Assembly (NCBI GenBank): GCA_001664505.1
Contig: CP011806.1
Coordinates: 4,716,493-4,780,492 of the forward strand
Direction: 5' to 3'
Length of the DNA stretch: 64,000 nt
Origin: Acidobacteria bacterium Mor1
Lineage (GTDB): Bacteria; Acidobacteriota; Polarisedimenticolia; Polarisedimenticolales; Polarisedimenticolaceae
The translations under genes were made by a program, and so were the position numbers. The notes under the pieces were generated by a model. The model was not told where the DNA came from. It was given only the letters and a program-made list of their open reading frames with translations, and did not search any database. This document shows positions 8,999 to 18,024 of the stretch, piece after piece. Every line of letters begins with the position of its first letter. Positions within the stretch are counted from its first letter, which is position 1.

Positions 8999-11900
8999 AT
9001 GCGCACTTGTCTAGCGATCCTCGTCTTCCTCACATTGACCCTCTCACCGGCGCAAGCCGAATGGTGGCTGTGGGAAGCTCCCACGGATGACGACGCCAAC
9101 ATCGGACCGACGCAGACGTCGGTAACGCAGTACGGCGTTTCACAAAACGGAAAAGGCATCGGGCAGTCGTTCAAGCCCACGTCCAACACTATCTACCGCA
9201 TCGATCTGAAGCTCAAGAACCGACACGATCGCCGGCCGTTCACGATAAAGCTCTGGGCATGGGACGATTCGGCAGGGACGACTCCCGGCTGTACCGAAGA
9301 CTCCGAGTACGCCAGTACGGTGGCTCAGACGCCCCTATGGACCGATACGGTGATCGTCCCGGGACCGGATCAGAACGAGCAGATAAGAAGTTTCTTTCCG
9401 CGCGATGGTTCGGGCGGTCCTCTGCAGGTAGTTGCCGGCCAGCCCTACTACCTGGAGCTAGGCCATGGTCAGGGGGACGCCGAGTGGGCGGTTCATCAGG
9501 CTTGGTCCTCGACCGATCCCTATCCGGACGGAATGCTATGGACCAAATGGTTCCGGTACGACGAGGCATGCATCACCGGGGCCACTCTTCCGAACGAGTA
9601 CGCTGATCTGTACTTTCGCATCTACTCCGCCCCGGGCACCAATCCCCCGGCGTTGACGTGTGCCGATGGGTCCGCGGCACCCTGCTTCTCGGCAACTGGA
9701 ACCTGGACCGATCCGGACGTGCCCGGCGACCCGATTACGAAGAATGACTATCGATGGTTCATCGATCAGAAAGCGACTCAGAGTGCGGGCGTTCTGGCGG
9801 GCGACGGAAAGAACGGTGCGCAGCAAGCGTTCTTTGACGCGTTCCTATACGAAATGGACTCCGACGTGGCCGATGCGAACAGGGCCGTCGCCTTGTTCCA
9901 CAAAGGATACGATTGGCGCTCCAATCACCTACAAGAAAGCGTGGGGTTCACGTGGCTCGAGCGACCTGGCTGGGCCTACCACTGGCTTCAGAGCCACGCT
10001 CTGTCAAGCGAAAACGAGGCACTGATCGAGAGCCTCTTGTTGCATTCAGGTCTTCGGTTCTGGGACAAGCGTGAGCTGGGCTCGCACAATCGAGCCCTCG
10101 GTGGTGCACTCGGATACAGGTTGCTCACTTCGTTGGTCGATCGTGCTGATTTCAACGCGTTGAGCACGTGTTCCGTGACACTTCCCGCCGGAAAATCCTG
10201 CCTGTTTCAATCCGGAGAAGCGCTGGGCGTTTCGGACTACGACGACTGGAAGGCCTATGCCGATCAGGTGTGGGCGGACTTCAAGGCGGATTGGGACTTT
10301 ACCGAAGATAGCGGTCATTACCACACCCTGAGCTGGCGTTACGTTCTCGAGTTCGACAAACTTGCCGTTGAGCTGGATAGCGCTACGAGTGTCTGGGAGA
10401 ACAGTGACTTTCGCGCCCTGGTAGCGCGGTTTTTCGATTTGCACACACCGCTCGGGCCGTTTCCGGCCCATGGCGACGGTAACGGCTGGAACTTGGACTT
10501 TGCGTCACCGGCGCTGTTGTTCGAGACCGCGGCTGCCAAACTGAAGTCGCTGCAATTGGGAGGCGAGGAGCAGTATCGCTGGTTGGCGTTTCGCCTAATG
10601 GATTATCACCGCACGCACGCTCTCACTGAAGACGATGACCCGCAGTACGACAAGCTCTGGGAGATCGTCTACAACGAGTATCCGGCATTTGCTTTCGCCT
10701 ATCTGATTACCGATGAGAACATTGCCAAGGCTGAGCCGGGACCCCAGGGCGAGGTTCTCGGCGCAAACCAGGTGCTGAACAGTTCGTACGGACGGGCCGT
10801 CTCGTCAACCGGAGTGGGGCAGACATTCGAGCCGGTGAGCAGCCCACTGGTTCGCATCGACTTGAACGTCCAAAACCTGGGGCCTGAGTCGGCGGGCACG
10901 ATTCGGCTTTGGAAATGGGACGCGGCAGGCTACGCGGCCACCGTCGCACAGACGCCCCTGTACGAGGACTCCGTCGATTTGTCCGGTCTGAATGTCATTG
11001 CGGAACGCTCATTCTTCCCCTTCTTGGATGTGGCAGAAGGCGAGACCTACTACTTCGAGCTACAGCGTTCCACTCAGTTCGAGGTGCGCGGTGACAACAA
11101 CCTGGCAACGGACTACTACCCCGATGGCTCTGTTTGGGAAGCCGGCGTACAGCTCTCGGGTGTGGATCTCTGGTTCCGCACTTACACGCTGTCCAGGGAC
11201 GGATCGGTAGTCACTGAGCGGCTCGAGGCCGATGCACGACGTTCGAGTCAGATGGGTAGCCCGAAGCAGCCGGAGGTTTTCGGCACCTCGAAGGTCCCGG
11301 ACAAGTTGATCCTGCGCAGCGGTTACGGTCCCAATGACCTGCACGCAGTGGTCAACCTGATCACGGACTACTACGGCCATGGTCAGCTCGAGGCCGGAGG
11401 AGTCCTTTTCCTGAGCAATGATGGTTCACTGCTGATCAGTGGGTCCAGCTATGACGACAAGCAAGACAAGGATCAGACCCGATCGATCGTCCGGCGATAC
11501 TGGGGCGGGACCGCGCGGACCCCGTCGGATCGGGCTACCGTTGACCTGGATGACTACAGGTTGGCCTCGGTGGCCTCGATCAAGTGGGAGGATCAGCGAG
11601 GTTGGGATATCGATCTGGAACGACGGATATTCTTCGTCAAGAACCGTTTCCTGCTGGTGCGCGACGGGCATAGCTTCGCCAGCGCCGCCGAGGTTTCGGC
11701 AGGCAATATCTGGCACGCCTACGATGTCCGCTCGGAGCACGGTACCAACTGGTACTCAATCTACAATCGCGTGCCTGCCTGCCTCAACGGGTTCGAGTAC
11801 AAGAATCCTGAGGAGTACCTTCTGCTGTCCATGGTTGATCGTGGTTATGCGGTTGACGAATGGGAGGAGGACTACAGCTCGGGTAATCCTCCGACGGCAC

Positions 11901-12541
11901 CGTTCATCATCGGGCAGCGCTGGAGTGGTAATGCGGCTGCGGGCAGCGAGCGGTGGTTCGATACGGTTCTGCTGCCGCACGGCGACACCTTGACGCCGAC
12001 TCAGGCCGCGGCGGATATCTCGGTGACGTACGACGATGGGGTGAATGTCGCAATGCAGGTGGAGGTAGGTGGCGAGACCTGGACGGTGGTGGACAACCCT
12101 CAGGGGATCTCGATCAATACCGCGAGTCTCGAGACCGATGCGACCTATCTCATCGCACGTACATCGGCCAGTGAAGACCCCTACCTTCTGGCCCGCGAGG
12201 CCACGGTGGCCTACGTGAATCACGGGCCGGGGGCAGTGATCGACGCGACGTGGACCGTGTCCACAACCGTTGAACTTCAGACAGACCCGGAAGACTGCCC
12301 GACCACGTCGACATGCAGTGGCGTCACCTGCGTACCGGGAGCCACAACCAGCGACGTGGATACGTACCGGAACTCGTGCCGCACCAGCGGTGGTGGTCTG
12401 ATTCTCTGCGGCGCCGGCAAGACTCTGCATCACAAGACCCGGGACTGCGATCCTGCCGCCTGTTGTTCGACGAGTCCTGGTTGTTTCTGCTTGGGGCAGT
12501 GCTCGCCGTCGAGCATGCAAGAGCTCGTTTGTGAGAACTGA
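8999..12541 (+). CDS. Large secreted heparinase II/III-like polysaccharide lyase with duplicated module and Cys-rich tail
   Basis: A 1180-residue protein. The ATG at 8999 follows AAGGAGG and opens a signal peptide (MRTCLAILVFL to PAQA). A jelly-roll-like module (about 30-215) with QSFKPTSNTIYRIDLKLKN and a second copy (about 590-745) with QTFEPVSSPLVRIDLNVQN share repeated phrases such as ATVAQTPL. Between them lies an alpha-helical region (about 240-570, e.g. SGHYHTLSWRYVLEFDKLA) like the toroid of PL families, and residues of about 775-1060 match the beta-sandwich of heparinase II/III-like enzymes (DRATVDLDD, LVRDGHSF). A Cys-rich tail follows from about 1095. Substrate is uncertain (a uronic-acid polysaccharide if it is a true lyase). 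The gene has lower GC than its surroundings (about 55% in sampled lines) and stands alone, suggesting acquisition. Confidence 0.72.
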   Translation: MRTCLAILVFLTLTLSPAQAEWWLWEAPTDDDANIGPTQTSVTQYGVSQNGKGIGQSFKPTSNTIYRIDLKLKNRHDRRPFTIKLWAWDDSAGTTPGCTEDSEYASTVAQTPLWTDTVIVPGPDQNEQIRSFFPRDGSGGPLQVVAGQPYYLELGHGQGDAEWAVHQAWSSTDPYPDGMLWTKWFRYDEACITGATLPNEYADLYFRIYSAPGTNPPALTCADGSAAPCFSATGTWTDPDVPGDPITKNDYRWFIDQKATQSAGVLAGDGKNGAQQAFFDAFLYEMDSDVADANRAVALFHKGYDWRSNHLQESVGFTWLERPGWAYHWLQSHALSSENEALIESLLLHSGLRFWDKRELGSHNRALGGALGYRLLTSLVDRADFNALSTCSVTLPAGKSCLFQSGEALGVSDYDDWKAYADQVWADFKADWDFTEDSGHYHTLSWRYVLEFDKLAVELDSATSVWENSDFRALVARFFDLHTPLGPFPAHGDGNGWNLDFASPALLFETAAAKLKSLQLGGEEQYRWLAFRLMDYHRTHALTEDDDPQYDKLWEIVYNEYPAFAFAYLITDENIAKAEPGPQGEVLGANQVLNSSYGRAVSSTGVGQTFEPVSSPLVRIDLNVQNLGPESAGTIRLWKWDAAGYAATVAQTPLYEDSVDLSGLNVIAERSFFPFLDVAEGETYYFELQRSTQFEVRGDNNLATDYYPDGSVWEAGVQLSGVDLWFRTYTLSRDGSVVTERLEADARRSSQMGSPKQPEVFGTSKVPDKLILRSGYGPNDLHAVVNLITDYYGHGQLEAGGVLFLSNDGSLLISGSSYDDKQDKDQTRSIVRRYWGGTARTPSDRATVDLDDYRLASVASIKWEDQRGWDIDLERRIFFVKNRFLLVRDGHSFASAAEVSAGNIWHAYDVRSEHGTNWYSIYNRVPACLNGFEYKNPEEYLLLSMVDRGYAVDEWEEDYSSGNPPTAPFIIGQRWSGNAAAGSERWFDTVLLPHGDTLTPTQAAADISVTYDDGVNVAMQVEVGGETWTVVDNPQGISINTASLETDATYLIARTSASEDPYLLAREATVAYVNHGPGAVIDATWTVSTTVELQTDPEDCPTTSTCSGVTCVPGATTSDVDTYRNSCRTSGGGLILCGAGKTLHHKTRDCDPAACCSTSPGCFCLGQCSPSSMQELVCEN

Positions 12542-12557
12542 CGGCCCGTAGAAAGGC

Positions 12558-12589
12558 GGGGCGTGTCGCGGTTGTTCGCGGCACGCCCC
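12558..12589 (+). terminator. GC-rich hairpin after the heparinase-like gene
   Basis: A 13-bp stem (12558-12570 with 12577-12589, one G:U pair) closes a six-base loop 16 bp after the stop codon. It lacks a run of T, so it may act as an imperfect intrinsic terminator or an mRNA-end stabiliser for the two convergent genes. Confidence 0.5.
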
Positions 12590-12624
12590 ATGACTCTGAA
12601 ACGTCTGAGTTCGTACGTTCCAAC

Positions 12625-13059
12625 CTACTGCAGCTGGACCGTCAGATCTCCCGAGTTGCTGTTGCAGCTCGAGTCGTAGGTTCCGGTGAGCAGATCGCCG
12701 GTCTGGGTCAGGTTGCCGACCCAGTCGCAATCGTCGATCAGGGTGTCCTCGATCCGCAGCAGGATCTGGTTGCCGTTACGCTGGCCGGAGACCGAGCCGG
12801 CATCCCGGCCGCTGCGGCCGCTGCCGATCAGGCGGAACCCCATGGTGTAGGTGCCGGCGATGGTGCCGTTCTGGTTCTCGGCGAGGCTCATGCCGATGCC
12901 CCCTTCGGTCTGGACCCGGGGATGGGTGAAGTTGCCGCTCCAGTCGCCGTCGAGGTCGATGATCGAGGGGGTCGTGACCCCGTCGCCGCCTCCGCTACAG
13001 CCGTGGAACAGGACGGGCAAGGTCAACAGCAGGATCATCATCGTCTTCTTCGGGAACAT
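12625..13059 (-). CDS. Hypothetical lipoprotein
   Basis: A 144-residue secreted lipoprotein. A charged start (MFPKKT) and hydrophobic core lead to the lipobox L-F-H-G-C, so Cys21 would be acylated; the next residues are a Gly/Ser/Thr linker. The mature part is about 115 residues, rich in Gly and Thr, with phrases such as DLDGDWSGNF and GTIAGTYTM and a late pair of Cys that could form a disulfide. That pattern is typical of small beta-barrel (lipocalin/META-like) lipoproteins, but I recognise no family with certainty. The start at 13059 has GGAGG upstream. It is monocistronic, with a terminator of the upstream operon at 13154-13180. Confidence 0.72.
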   Translation of the reverse strand: MFPKKTMMILLLTLPVLFHGCSGGGDGVTTPSIIDLDGDWSGNFTHPRVQTEGGIGMSLAENQNGTIAGTYTMGFRLIGSGRSGRDAGSVSGQRNGNQILLRIEDTLIDDCDWVGNLTQTGDLLTGTYDSSCNSNSGDLTVQLQ

Positions 13060-13153
13060 CGGGGCCTCCGTCGCATTCGGGTGTCGTGGGTTATCGCTTA
13101 CACCCGGGGAAGCGCCGGTGGCCCGGCCCCGCCCTCACGGTTGCCGCAAAAGA

Positions 13154-13180
13154 AAGCGCCCCGGCTGAGCCGGGGCGCTT
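13154..13180 (-). terminator. Intrinsic terminator of the GH3-MFS-GH-phosphorylase operon
   Basis: A perfect 12-bp stem (13154-13165 with 13169-13180) and three-base loop lie 29 bp beyond the phosphorylase stop codon. Read on the minus strand the stem is followed by TCTTTT, the expected U-tract. Confidence 0.8.
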
Positions 13181-13208
13181 GTCGACTCTCGGTTGGTTGG
13201 GGGAGACC

Positions 13209-16200
13209 TCAGTCGGCGTCCGCGAGAGGGGTGTCGACGATCAGCTTGGCGATGCGGCCTTCCCGCCGGAACAGGGAACTGCTGTCCTCGGGGCCGAGGT
13301 CGGTGCCGGTTTCGGTGCGCTCGGTGCCGTCGGCGTAGCAGATCCGAATCCGGGCTTCGTCGGACACGCGGTAGACCACCGGCACTCCGCAGAGGGTGAA
13401 GGCCATCGAGCCCGCCTCCAGCTCCTCGGTACGCTCGGAGTCTCCTCCGGTGGAGAAACGCCAGGTCTCCGGCGCTTCGAGGAATTCGTCCCGCCCGACC
13501 ATCACCGTGTCGAAGCGCAGCATGCCCTCCTGCACTCGCACGCCGAGCTGCCACAGACGGCTGATCACGTCTTCCTTGACCTGGCCGGTCAGGCCGGGCT
13601 GCTGCACGCCGGCAAACCCGGGGGTATGTGAGTAGGGATCCACGGGGAACGCGCCGTATTGCCCCGGCCGCTTGTGAGCGCCGATTCCGTCGCGGATATC
13701 GCGGAAGCAGAGAGCGAGTTCCCGGACCACCTCGGCATCGGTTTTCGTATCCAGCGCATCGGAGATGATCTCGCCGTTGGCCAGAAGCAGCTTGGAAACC
13801 ATGTGCCAGTAGATGCAGCCCAGCCCCTCGTACTTGTACATGGAACCCGAGCGGCCGGTGAACTTGCGGTGCATGAACACCGACTCGTAGATCTCGCCGA
13901 GTTCGGCGACGGTGGCGTCATGAACGTCGGGCGCCTTGCCCAGCGCCTCACGAAGGACCTCCGCATTGCGGAAGCTGCCGTTGAAGTGCACTCGGCCGTC
14001 ACGGTCTCGCTCGACGTAGTCGGTGCGGCCGCTGGCAAGCTCCTGGCGGATCCACTCGCTGCCCTCGACGGTTTCCTCGGGAATCACGTTCTTGTCGAGG
14101 AACGAGGGCAGCTCGCGATCGGGGTAGAGCATGTAGCTGTTCTGGTCGGCGCGGTAGAGCCGGCTGGCGCGGAGCGCCAGAAGCAGGTCCCGGGCGGCAG
14201 CCGGGTCGAGGTAGCCGGAACTGAGCACCGCGACCTGGCCCTCGAGCATCTCCTCCAGCGGTTCGATCTCGTGCCCCTCGTCGCCGAAGCGGATCAGGTT
14301 GTAGGCGTCGAACAGGCCGTCCTCGCGGCGGCCGTGGTCGATGCTGTGGTCGATGTACTCCAGCGCCCGCTCGAGGAAGCTTTCGATTTCCGAACGGCTG
14401 AGCGTCTGCCGTCGCCCGTTGAACCCGTCGGAGATTCGCGCCCGGTAGGCCTCGCTGGCCGCTCCCATACGGTCCATGAAGGTCTTGCGGTCCGCGGGGG
14501 TGACCCGGCGGGCCAGCATTCCGCGGTGATCCTCGAAGATCACGCCGGCGTCCTCGAAGAAGCCGGCCAGCTCCTGGGAGATCATGTAGCGGTTCTCGCC
14601 GCTATCCCCCAGCAGCACCTGCAGCAGCTCCACGTAGCGCCGCAGGTAGCAAAGCGTGACCATCGAGAGGCCGTAGCCGACCAGGGCGTTGTTGGCGTCG
14701 TTCCATTCCGGGCGCTGGGTGTTCATCCAGATGCCGCCGCCGGGGACGAAGTTGGCGAAGCGCGCCAATGCCGAGAGCAGCAGCTTCTCCAGCAGGTTGA
14801 CCCGCTGGGTCGATCCGTCCCGGGCGGGCATCAGCTTGCCGTCGCTACCGAGCCGGGCGACCCGCTGCTCGACGACCCGGGCCCGCTCCCCGTCGTAGGT
14901 CACGGTGTTGCGCGGGTCTGCCAGAAGGTCCTTGTAGGGCTTGATCCGGTAGGGCACGTCGGCAAACACGAACAGGTCGCGATTCATCAGTGCCGCCAGC
15001 CTGCCCGGGTGATAGCGCTGCGAGAGATCGAGCAGCCGCGACAGGTAGCCGACCTGGTGGTCTCCCCAGTACCCGATGTTGGACCAGGGGTCGTCGGGGT
15101 CGAGCACCTCCCAGTCGATGCCCTCCCGGGAGATGCGATAGGCGTTGTGCCCGTCGGCGGTGGAGGCGTTGACGAACTTGCAGATGAAGCTCTCGATGTA
15201 CTCGGGGAAGGAAAGCGCCAGCGCCTCCCAGTTCTGGAAGATGTCCCGCCAGTTGCCCTCGTAGGAGTGAGTTTCGCTGCCGTCTCCGTTGGCGACCCGG
15301 ATCGAGAAGTGGTTCCACGGGCGGCTGGGATCCCCGTGCCGCCGGCCGAAGCTGAGGGGCAGGTATTCGTAGACCAGCCGGATGAAGGTCTCGTTGCCGC
15401 TTTGCTCGGCCCGCTCGAGGGTCGAGGAGAGGGTCAGCTCACCTTCGTCGGCCAACAGCTTCGCGATGGCCTTGTAGGCGCTCCGATTGCGATCGCGCAC
15501 GAACCGCAGGAAGTCCTTGCGGGGGAATTCGTAGGCGTGGGGGAACACACCCCCGCGCATGATGTTGAACAGTGTGTTGGAGAAGTGGCGGCCGGTGACC
15601 AGGTTGTCCGAGGACTTCTGGAAGCCGTCGGCGGCCCCGGCAAGACGCCGCAAACGGGCGGTGCCCGCCTGGATGTCCGTGTCGAGTTCGTCGGCGGAGA
15701 TGCCGCTCCGGATCTTGCCGAGAAGGTCGGCGACCCGGGACGGGCCCTGCTCGACGTCGGCGATCAGGTCCCAGGAGTGGTCGCCCCGGGCGGGCAGCGT
15801 CAGCGCCGCATGGACGAGGAACGCTCCCCGCTTGCCGCGGCAGTGAGATTCAGGGGTGATCTCTTCGCCGACACAGAACGCCTGGACCTGGTCTTCCGAC
15901 AGCAACAGCGCCGTCCGGTCGAGGCCGCGGCTCCAGACCACCGTGGCCTTGAGCGCCTCGCTGGGCTCGGCCCGGTCGGTCATGATCGAGCTCATGGTGT
16001 ACAGGCCGGCGCAGGTGCCCTCGACCGCCTCGGCCTGCTTGTAGGCATCGACCAGGGTGCTCATCTGCGCCTGGGAGTTGCGGTCCACACCGTAGGGCAG
16101 CAGGTTGCGCACGCCGTCCAGCAACTCGACCCGCACCTCCTCGACGCCATTGTTGATCAGTTCCGCCCGGCGGATGAACCCGTAGCGGTTGCTGCTGCTC

Positions 16201-16667
16201 CAGCCGTAGGAGAAGGTCAGGCCCAGGCTGCGGTTGACCTCCTCGAAGATCAGCTTGTTGCCGGCGGCGTTCTTGTAGAGGAAACGCTCGGTGTCGTAGA
16301 CCGACGGGCTGCGGTCGAAGGGCAGCCAAAGCATCGTGCGGCCGTCCCGCTCCACCCGCAGCACGGTTTTCGGCCCGGTGGTCCAGCAGGCGTCGTGGAT
16401 CTTGTCGTCGGTGCAGTAGGGGAAGAGGGCAGTCTGAGAGTTCCGGCGCCCGCAGGTCAGGCCGCCGGTGCTCGAGACGAAGCACCAGTGGTCGTAGCCG
16501 CTGACCACGCTCATGAAGAACGGGGGCATCGTGTCGTAGTTGGCGATGCGGTAGAAGCGCTCGCCGTCCCGCTCGACACGCTGCCACGCGTCATCGGGTG
16601 CCGGAGTACGAAGTGGCGACTCTCCGAGGAATACTTGCTGCACCAGCCGTCGCGTCATCAAATCCAT
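13209..16667 (-). CDS. Large cytoplasmic glycoside phosphorylase-like protein (GH94 clan; GH149/GH161-type candidate)
   Basis: A 1152-residue protein without signal peptide. It begins with beta-sandwich sequence (DTMPPFFMSVVSGYDHWCF) and later has an (alpha/alpha)6-type region. The phrase PEWNDANNALVGYG matches the W-N-D block containing the general-acid Asp of GH94-related phosphorylases; here it is D657. Length near 1150 is far above cellobiose phosphorylase (about 800) and agrees with the beta-1,3-glucan phosphorylase families GH149 and GH161. The expected reaction is reversible phosphorolysis of beta-glucosyl oligosaccharides to glucose 1-phosphate in the cytosol. Its ATG (16667) lies one base after the stop of the upstream GH lipoprotein, last in a tightly packed operon with GH3 and a sugar porter. 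Family assignment is from memory of motifs and needs a profile search. Confidence 0.68.
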   Translation of the reverse strand: MDLMTRRLVQQVFLGESPLRTPAPDDAWQRVERDGERFYRIANYDTMPPFFMSVVSGYDHWCFVSSTGGLTCGRRNSQTALFPYCTDDKIHDACWTTGPKTVLRVERDGRTMLWLPFDRSPSVYDTERFLYKNAAGNKLIFEEVNRSLGLTFSYGWSSSNRYGFIRRAELINNGVEEVRVELLDGVRNLLPYGVDRNSQAQMSTLVDAYKQAEAVEGTCAGLYTMSSIMTDRAEPSEALKATVVWSRGLDRTALLLSEDQVQAFCVGEEITPESHCRGKRGAFLVHAALTLPARGDHSWDLIADVEQGPSRVADLLGKIRSGISADELDTDIQAGTARLRRLAGAADGFQKSSDNLVTGRHFSNTLFNIMRGGVFPHAYEFPRKDFLRFVRDRNRSAYKAIAKLLADEGELTLSSTLERAEQSGNETFIRLVYEYLPLSFGRRHGDPSRPWNHFSIRVANGDGSETHSYEGNWRDIFQNWEALALSFPEYIESFICKFVNASTADGHNAYRISREGIDWEVLDPDDPWSNIGYWGDHQVGYLSRLLDLSQRYHPGRLAALMNRDLFVFADVPYRIKPYKDLLADPRNTVTYDGERARVVEQRVARLGSDGKLMPARDGSTQRVNLLEKLLLSALARFANFVPGGGIWMNTQRPEWNDANNALVGYGLSMVTLCYLRRYVELLQVLLGDSGENRYMISQELAGFFEDAGVIFEDHRGMLARRVTPADRKTFMDRMGAASEAYRARISDGFNGRRQTLSRSEIESFLERALEYIDHSIDHGRREDGLFDAYNLIRFGDEGHEIEPLEEMLEGQVAVLSSGYLDPAAARDLLLALRASRLYRADQNSYMLYPDRELPSFLDKNVIPEETVEGSEWIRQELASGRTDYVERDRDGRVHFNGSFRNAEVLREALGKAPDVHDATVAELGEIYESVFMHRKFTGRSGSMYKYEGLGCIYWHMVSKLLLANGEIISDALDTKTDAEVVRELALCFRDIRDGIGAHKRPGQYGAFPVDPYSHTPGFAGVQQPGLTGQVKEDVISRLWQLGVRVQEGMLRFDTVMVGRDEFLEAPETWRFSTGGDSERTEELEAGSMAFTLCGVPVVYRVSDEARIRICYADGTERTETGTDLGPEDSSSLFRREGRIAKLIVDTPLADAD

Positions 16668-16668
16668 T

Positions 16669-18024
16669 TTACTTGACCAGGAAAGGAATGTTGGCGTGAC
16701 CTGCGTGACCCTGTCCGTCGGTCACGTAGGCGAACAATCGATACTTGCCCGGCTCGGCCGGGGCGGTCAGCCGGGCTGCGCCGTCGGATCCGGTCTCGAC
16801 CAGGCCCGAGATCGCTTCCGGGATCTCCTCCTTGTCGCCACCGGTCTGGGTGGCCTCGCTTTCGCGCATGACCTCCCAGCGGTAGGTCAGCGGGTCTCCG
16901 TCGGGATCCTGGGCCGAGAAGGAGATCCCGATACCCTGGCCCGGAGCAAGGGTGACGCTCTGGTGGGCGTTCCGGCCGTCGAGCAGGATGTCGGTCACCC
17001 GGGGCGATCGGTTCTCGGGCCATTCCCCGTTCCAGACCTTGTGCATCACGTCGACGGTCTCGGTTTCGGTGCCGTCTTCCAGGAACATGCCGTACCAGGT
17101 CGGCGTGCGTTCCTGCTTTTGGCCCCAGAGGAAGACGTACGAGCCGATCAGCCGCACCGGGTCCGAGGCGATGGCGATCTCGTGGCTCTTCAGGTAGTTG
17201 TCCGCCTTGGCGCTGCTGTTCTGTTCGATCGGCGCCTCCCAGGCGGTTTTGCCCACCTCCCAGTGTCCGATCGCGCCCCACTCGGAGACGATGTAGGGCT
17301 TGTCCCAGCCGATCTCCTCCAGGTAGCGGGGCAGGTTGACCACGTCGCCGTACATCTGGATGCTGACGAAGTCCACGTCCGAGGCACGGGTGTTCATCAG
17401 CTCCGCCAGCTCCTTGCCGAACCCGGCCAGGGCGGTGGTGGTCGGATGCTTGCCGTCGATCTCGTGAATCATCTTGGAGATGTCGTTGACCGCGTCGAAC
17501 ACCTTGTTGTTGGTGGCGAACAGGTTGGGTTCGTTTCCGATGACCCAGGTCAGCAGCGCCGGGTGGTCCTTGTACTTGAGCACCTCTCCCTTGGCGTATT
17601 CGAACTGGGCGGCGACCGCTTCCTCGTCGTCGTAGTCGAAGCCGTGGCGTTCCCGGCCGATCTCGATGCACATCGACACGGTCAGGCCCAGGCGATGAGC
17701 CCGGTCCAGTACTTCTTGTCCGGTGTCGACCCCGTTGTCGGTGCGCCAGGTGCGGAAGGAGTTCCCGCCGTGGGCCGCCAGGGCCTCGGGGTCGCCGAAC
17801 TCCAGGCCGGCTCCCTTGACGAAGTAGGGCTCGCCGTCCCGCAGCAGCATGTAGCGGCCGTCCCGCTGCACCAGTTCGACCGGGATCGCTCCGGTCGGGG
17901 ATTCGGAGCTCATGGCTTCACCTTCGGCGGCGTCTTCACCGGGCGTGCAGCCGGTGAGGCCCCCGAGGGTCAGAAGGATCAGGGCCGCCGGTAGGGCCGC
18001 GGAGCAGGCGATGGACTTCTTCAT
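16669..18024 (-). CDS. GH-A clan glycoside hydrolase lipoprotein with C-terminal Ig-like domain
   Basis: A 451-residue protein. A lipobox (L-T-G-C near residue 26) shows membrane anchoring after export. Residues of about 55-340 are a TIM barrel of the GH2/GH5-like clan A: WVIGNEPN supplies the acid/base E165 and IVSEWGAIG the nucleophile E248. Residues of about 345-451 look like an Ig/PKD-type domain (DPDGDPLTYRWEV). It resembles proteins annotated as GH2 TIM-barrel-domain enzymes that lack the GH2 sandwich domains. The ATG overlaps the MFS stop (ATGA), and the next gene starts one base after its stop. In this locus it probably acts on beta-glucan oligosaccharides in the periplasm or on the outer membrane. 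Confidence 0.78.
   Translation of the reverse strand: MKKSIACSAALPAALILLTLGGLTGCTPGEDAAEGEAMSSESPTGAIPVELVQRDGRYMLLRDGEPYFVKGAGLEFGDPEALAAHGGNSFRTWRTDNGVDTGQEVLDRAHRLGLTVSMCIEIGRERHGFDYDDEEAVAAQFEYAKGEVLKYKDHPALLTWVIGNEPNLFATNNKVFDAVNDISKMIHEIDGKHPTTTALAGFGKELAELMNTRASDVDFVSIQMYGDVVNLPRYLEEIGWDKPYIVSEWGAIGHWEVGKTAWEAPIEQNSSAKADNYLKSHEIAIASDPVRLIGSYVFLWGQKQERTPTWYGMFLEDGTETETVDVMHKVWNGEWPENRSPRVTDILLDGRNAHQSVTLAPGQGIGISFSAQDPDGDPLTYRWEVMRESEATQTGGDKEEIPEAISGLVETGSDGAARLTAPAEPGKYRLFAYVTDGQGHAGHANIPFLVK

Noticed and set aside
13659-16676. A 1005-codon plus-strand frame opposite the phosphorylase-like gene
   Set aside because: Its composition is typical of antisense shadows in high-GC DNA and it has no recognisable domain, while the other strand carries the conserved W-N-D block.
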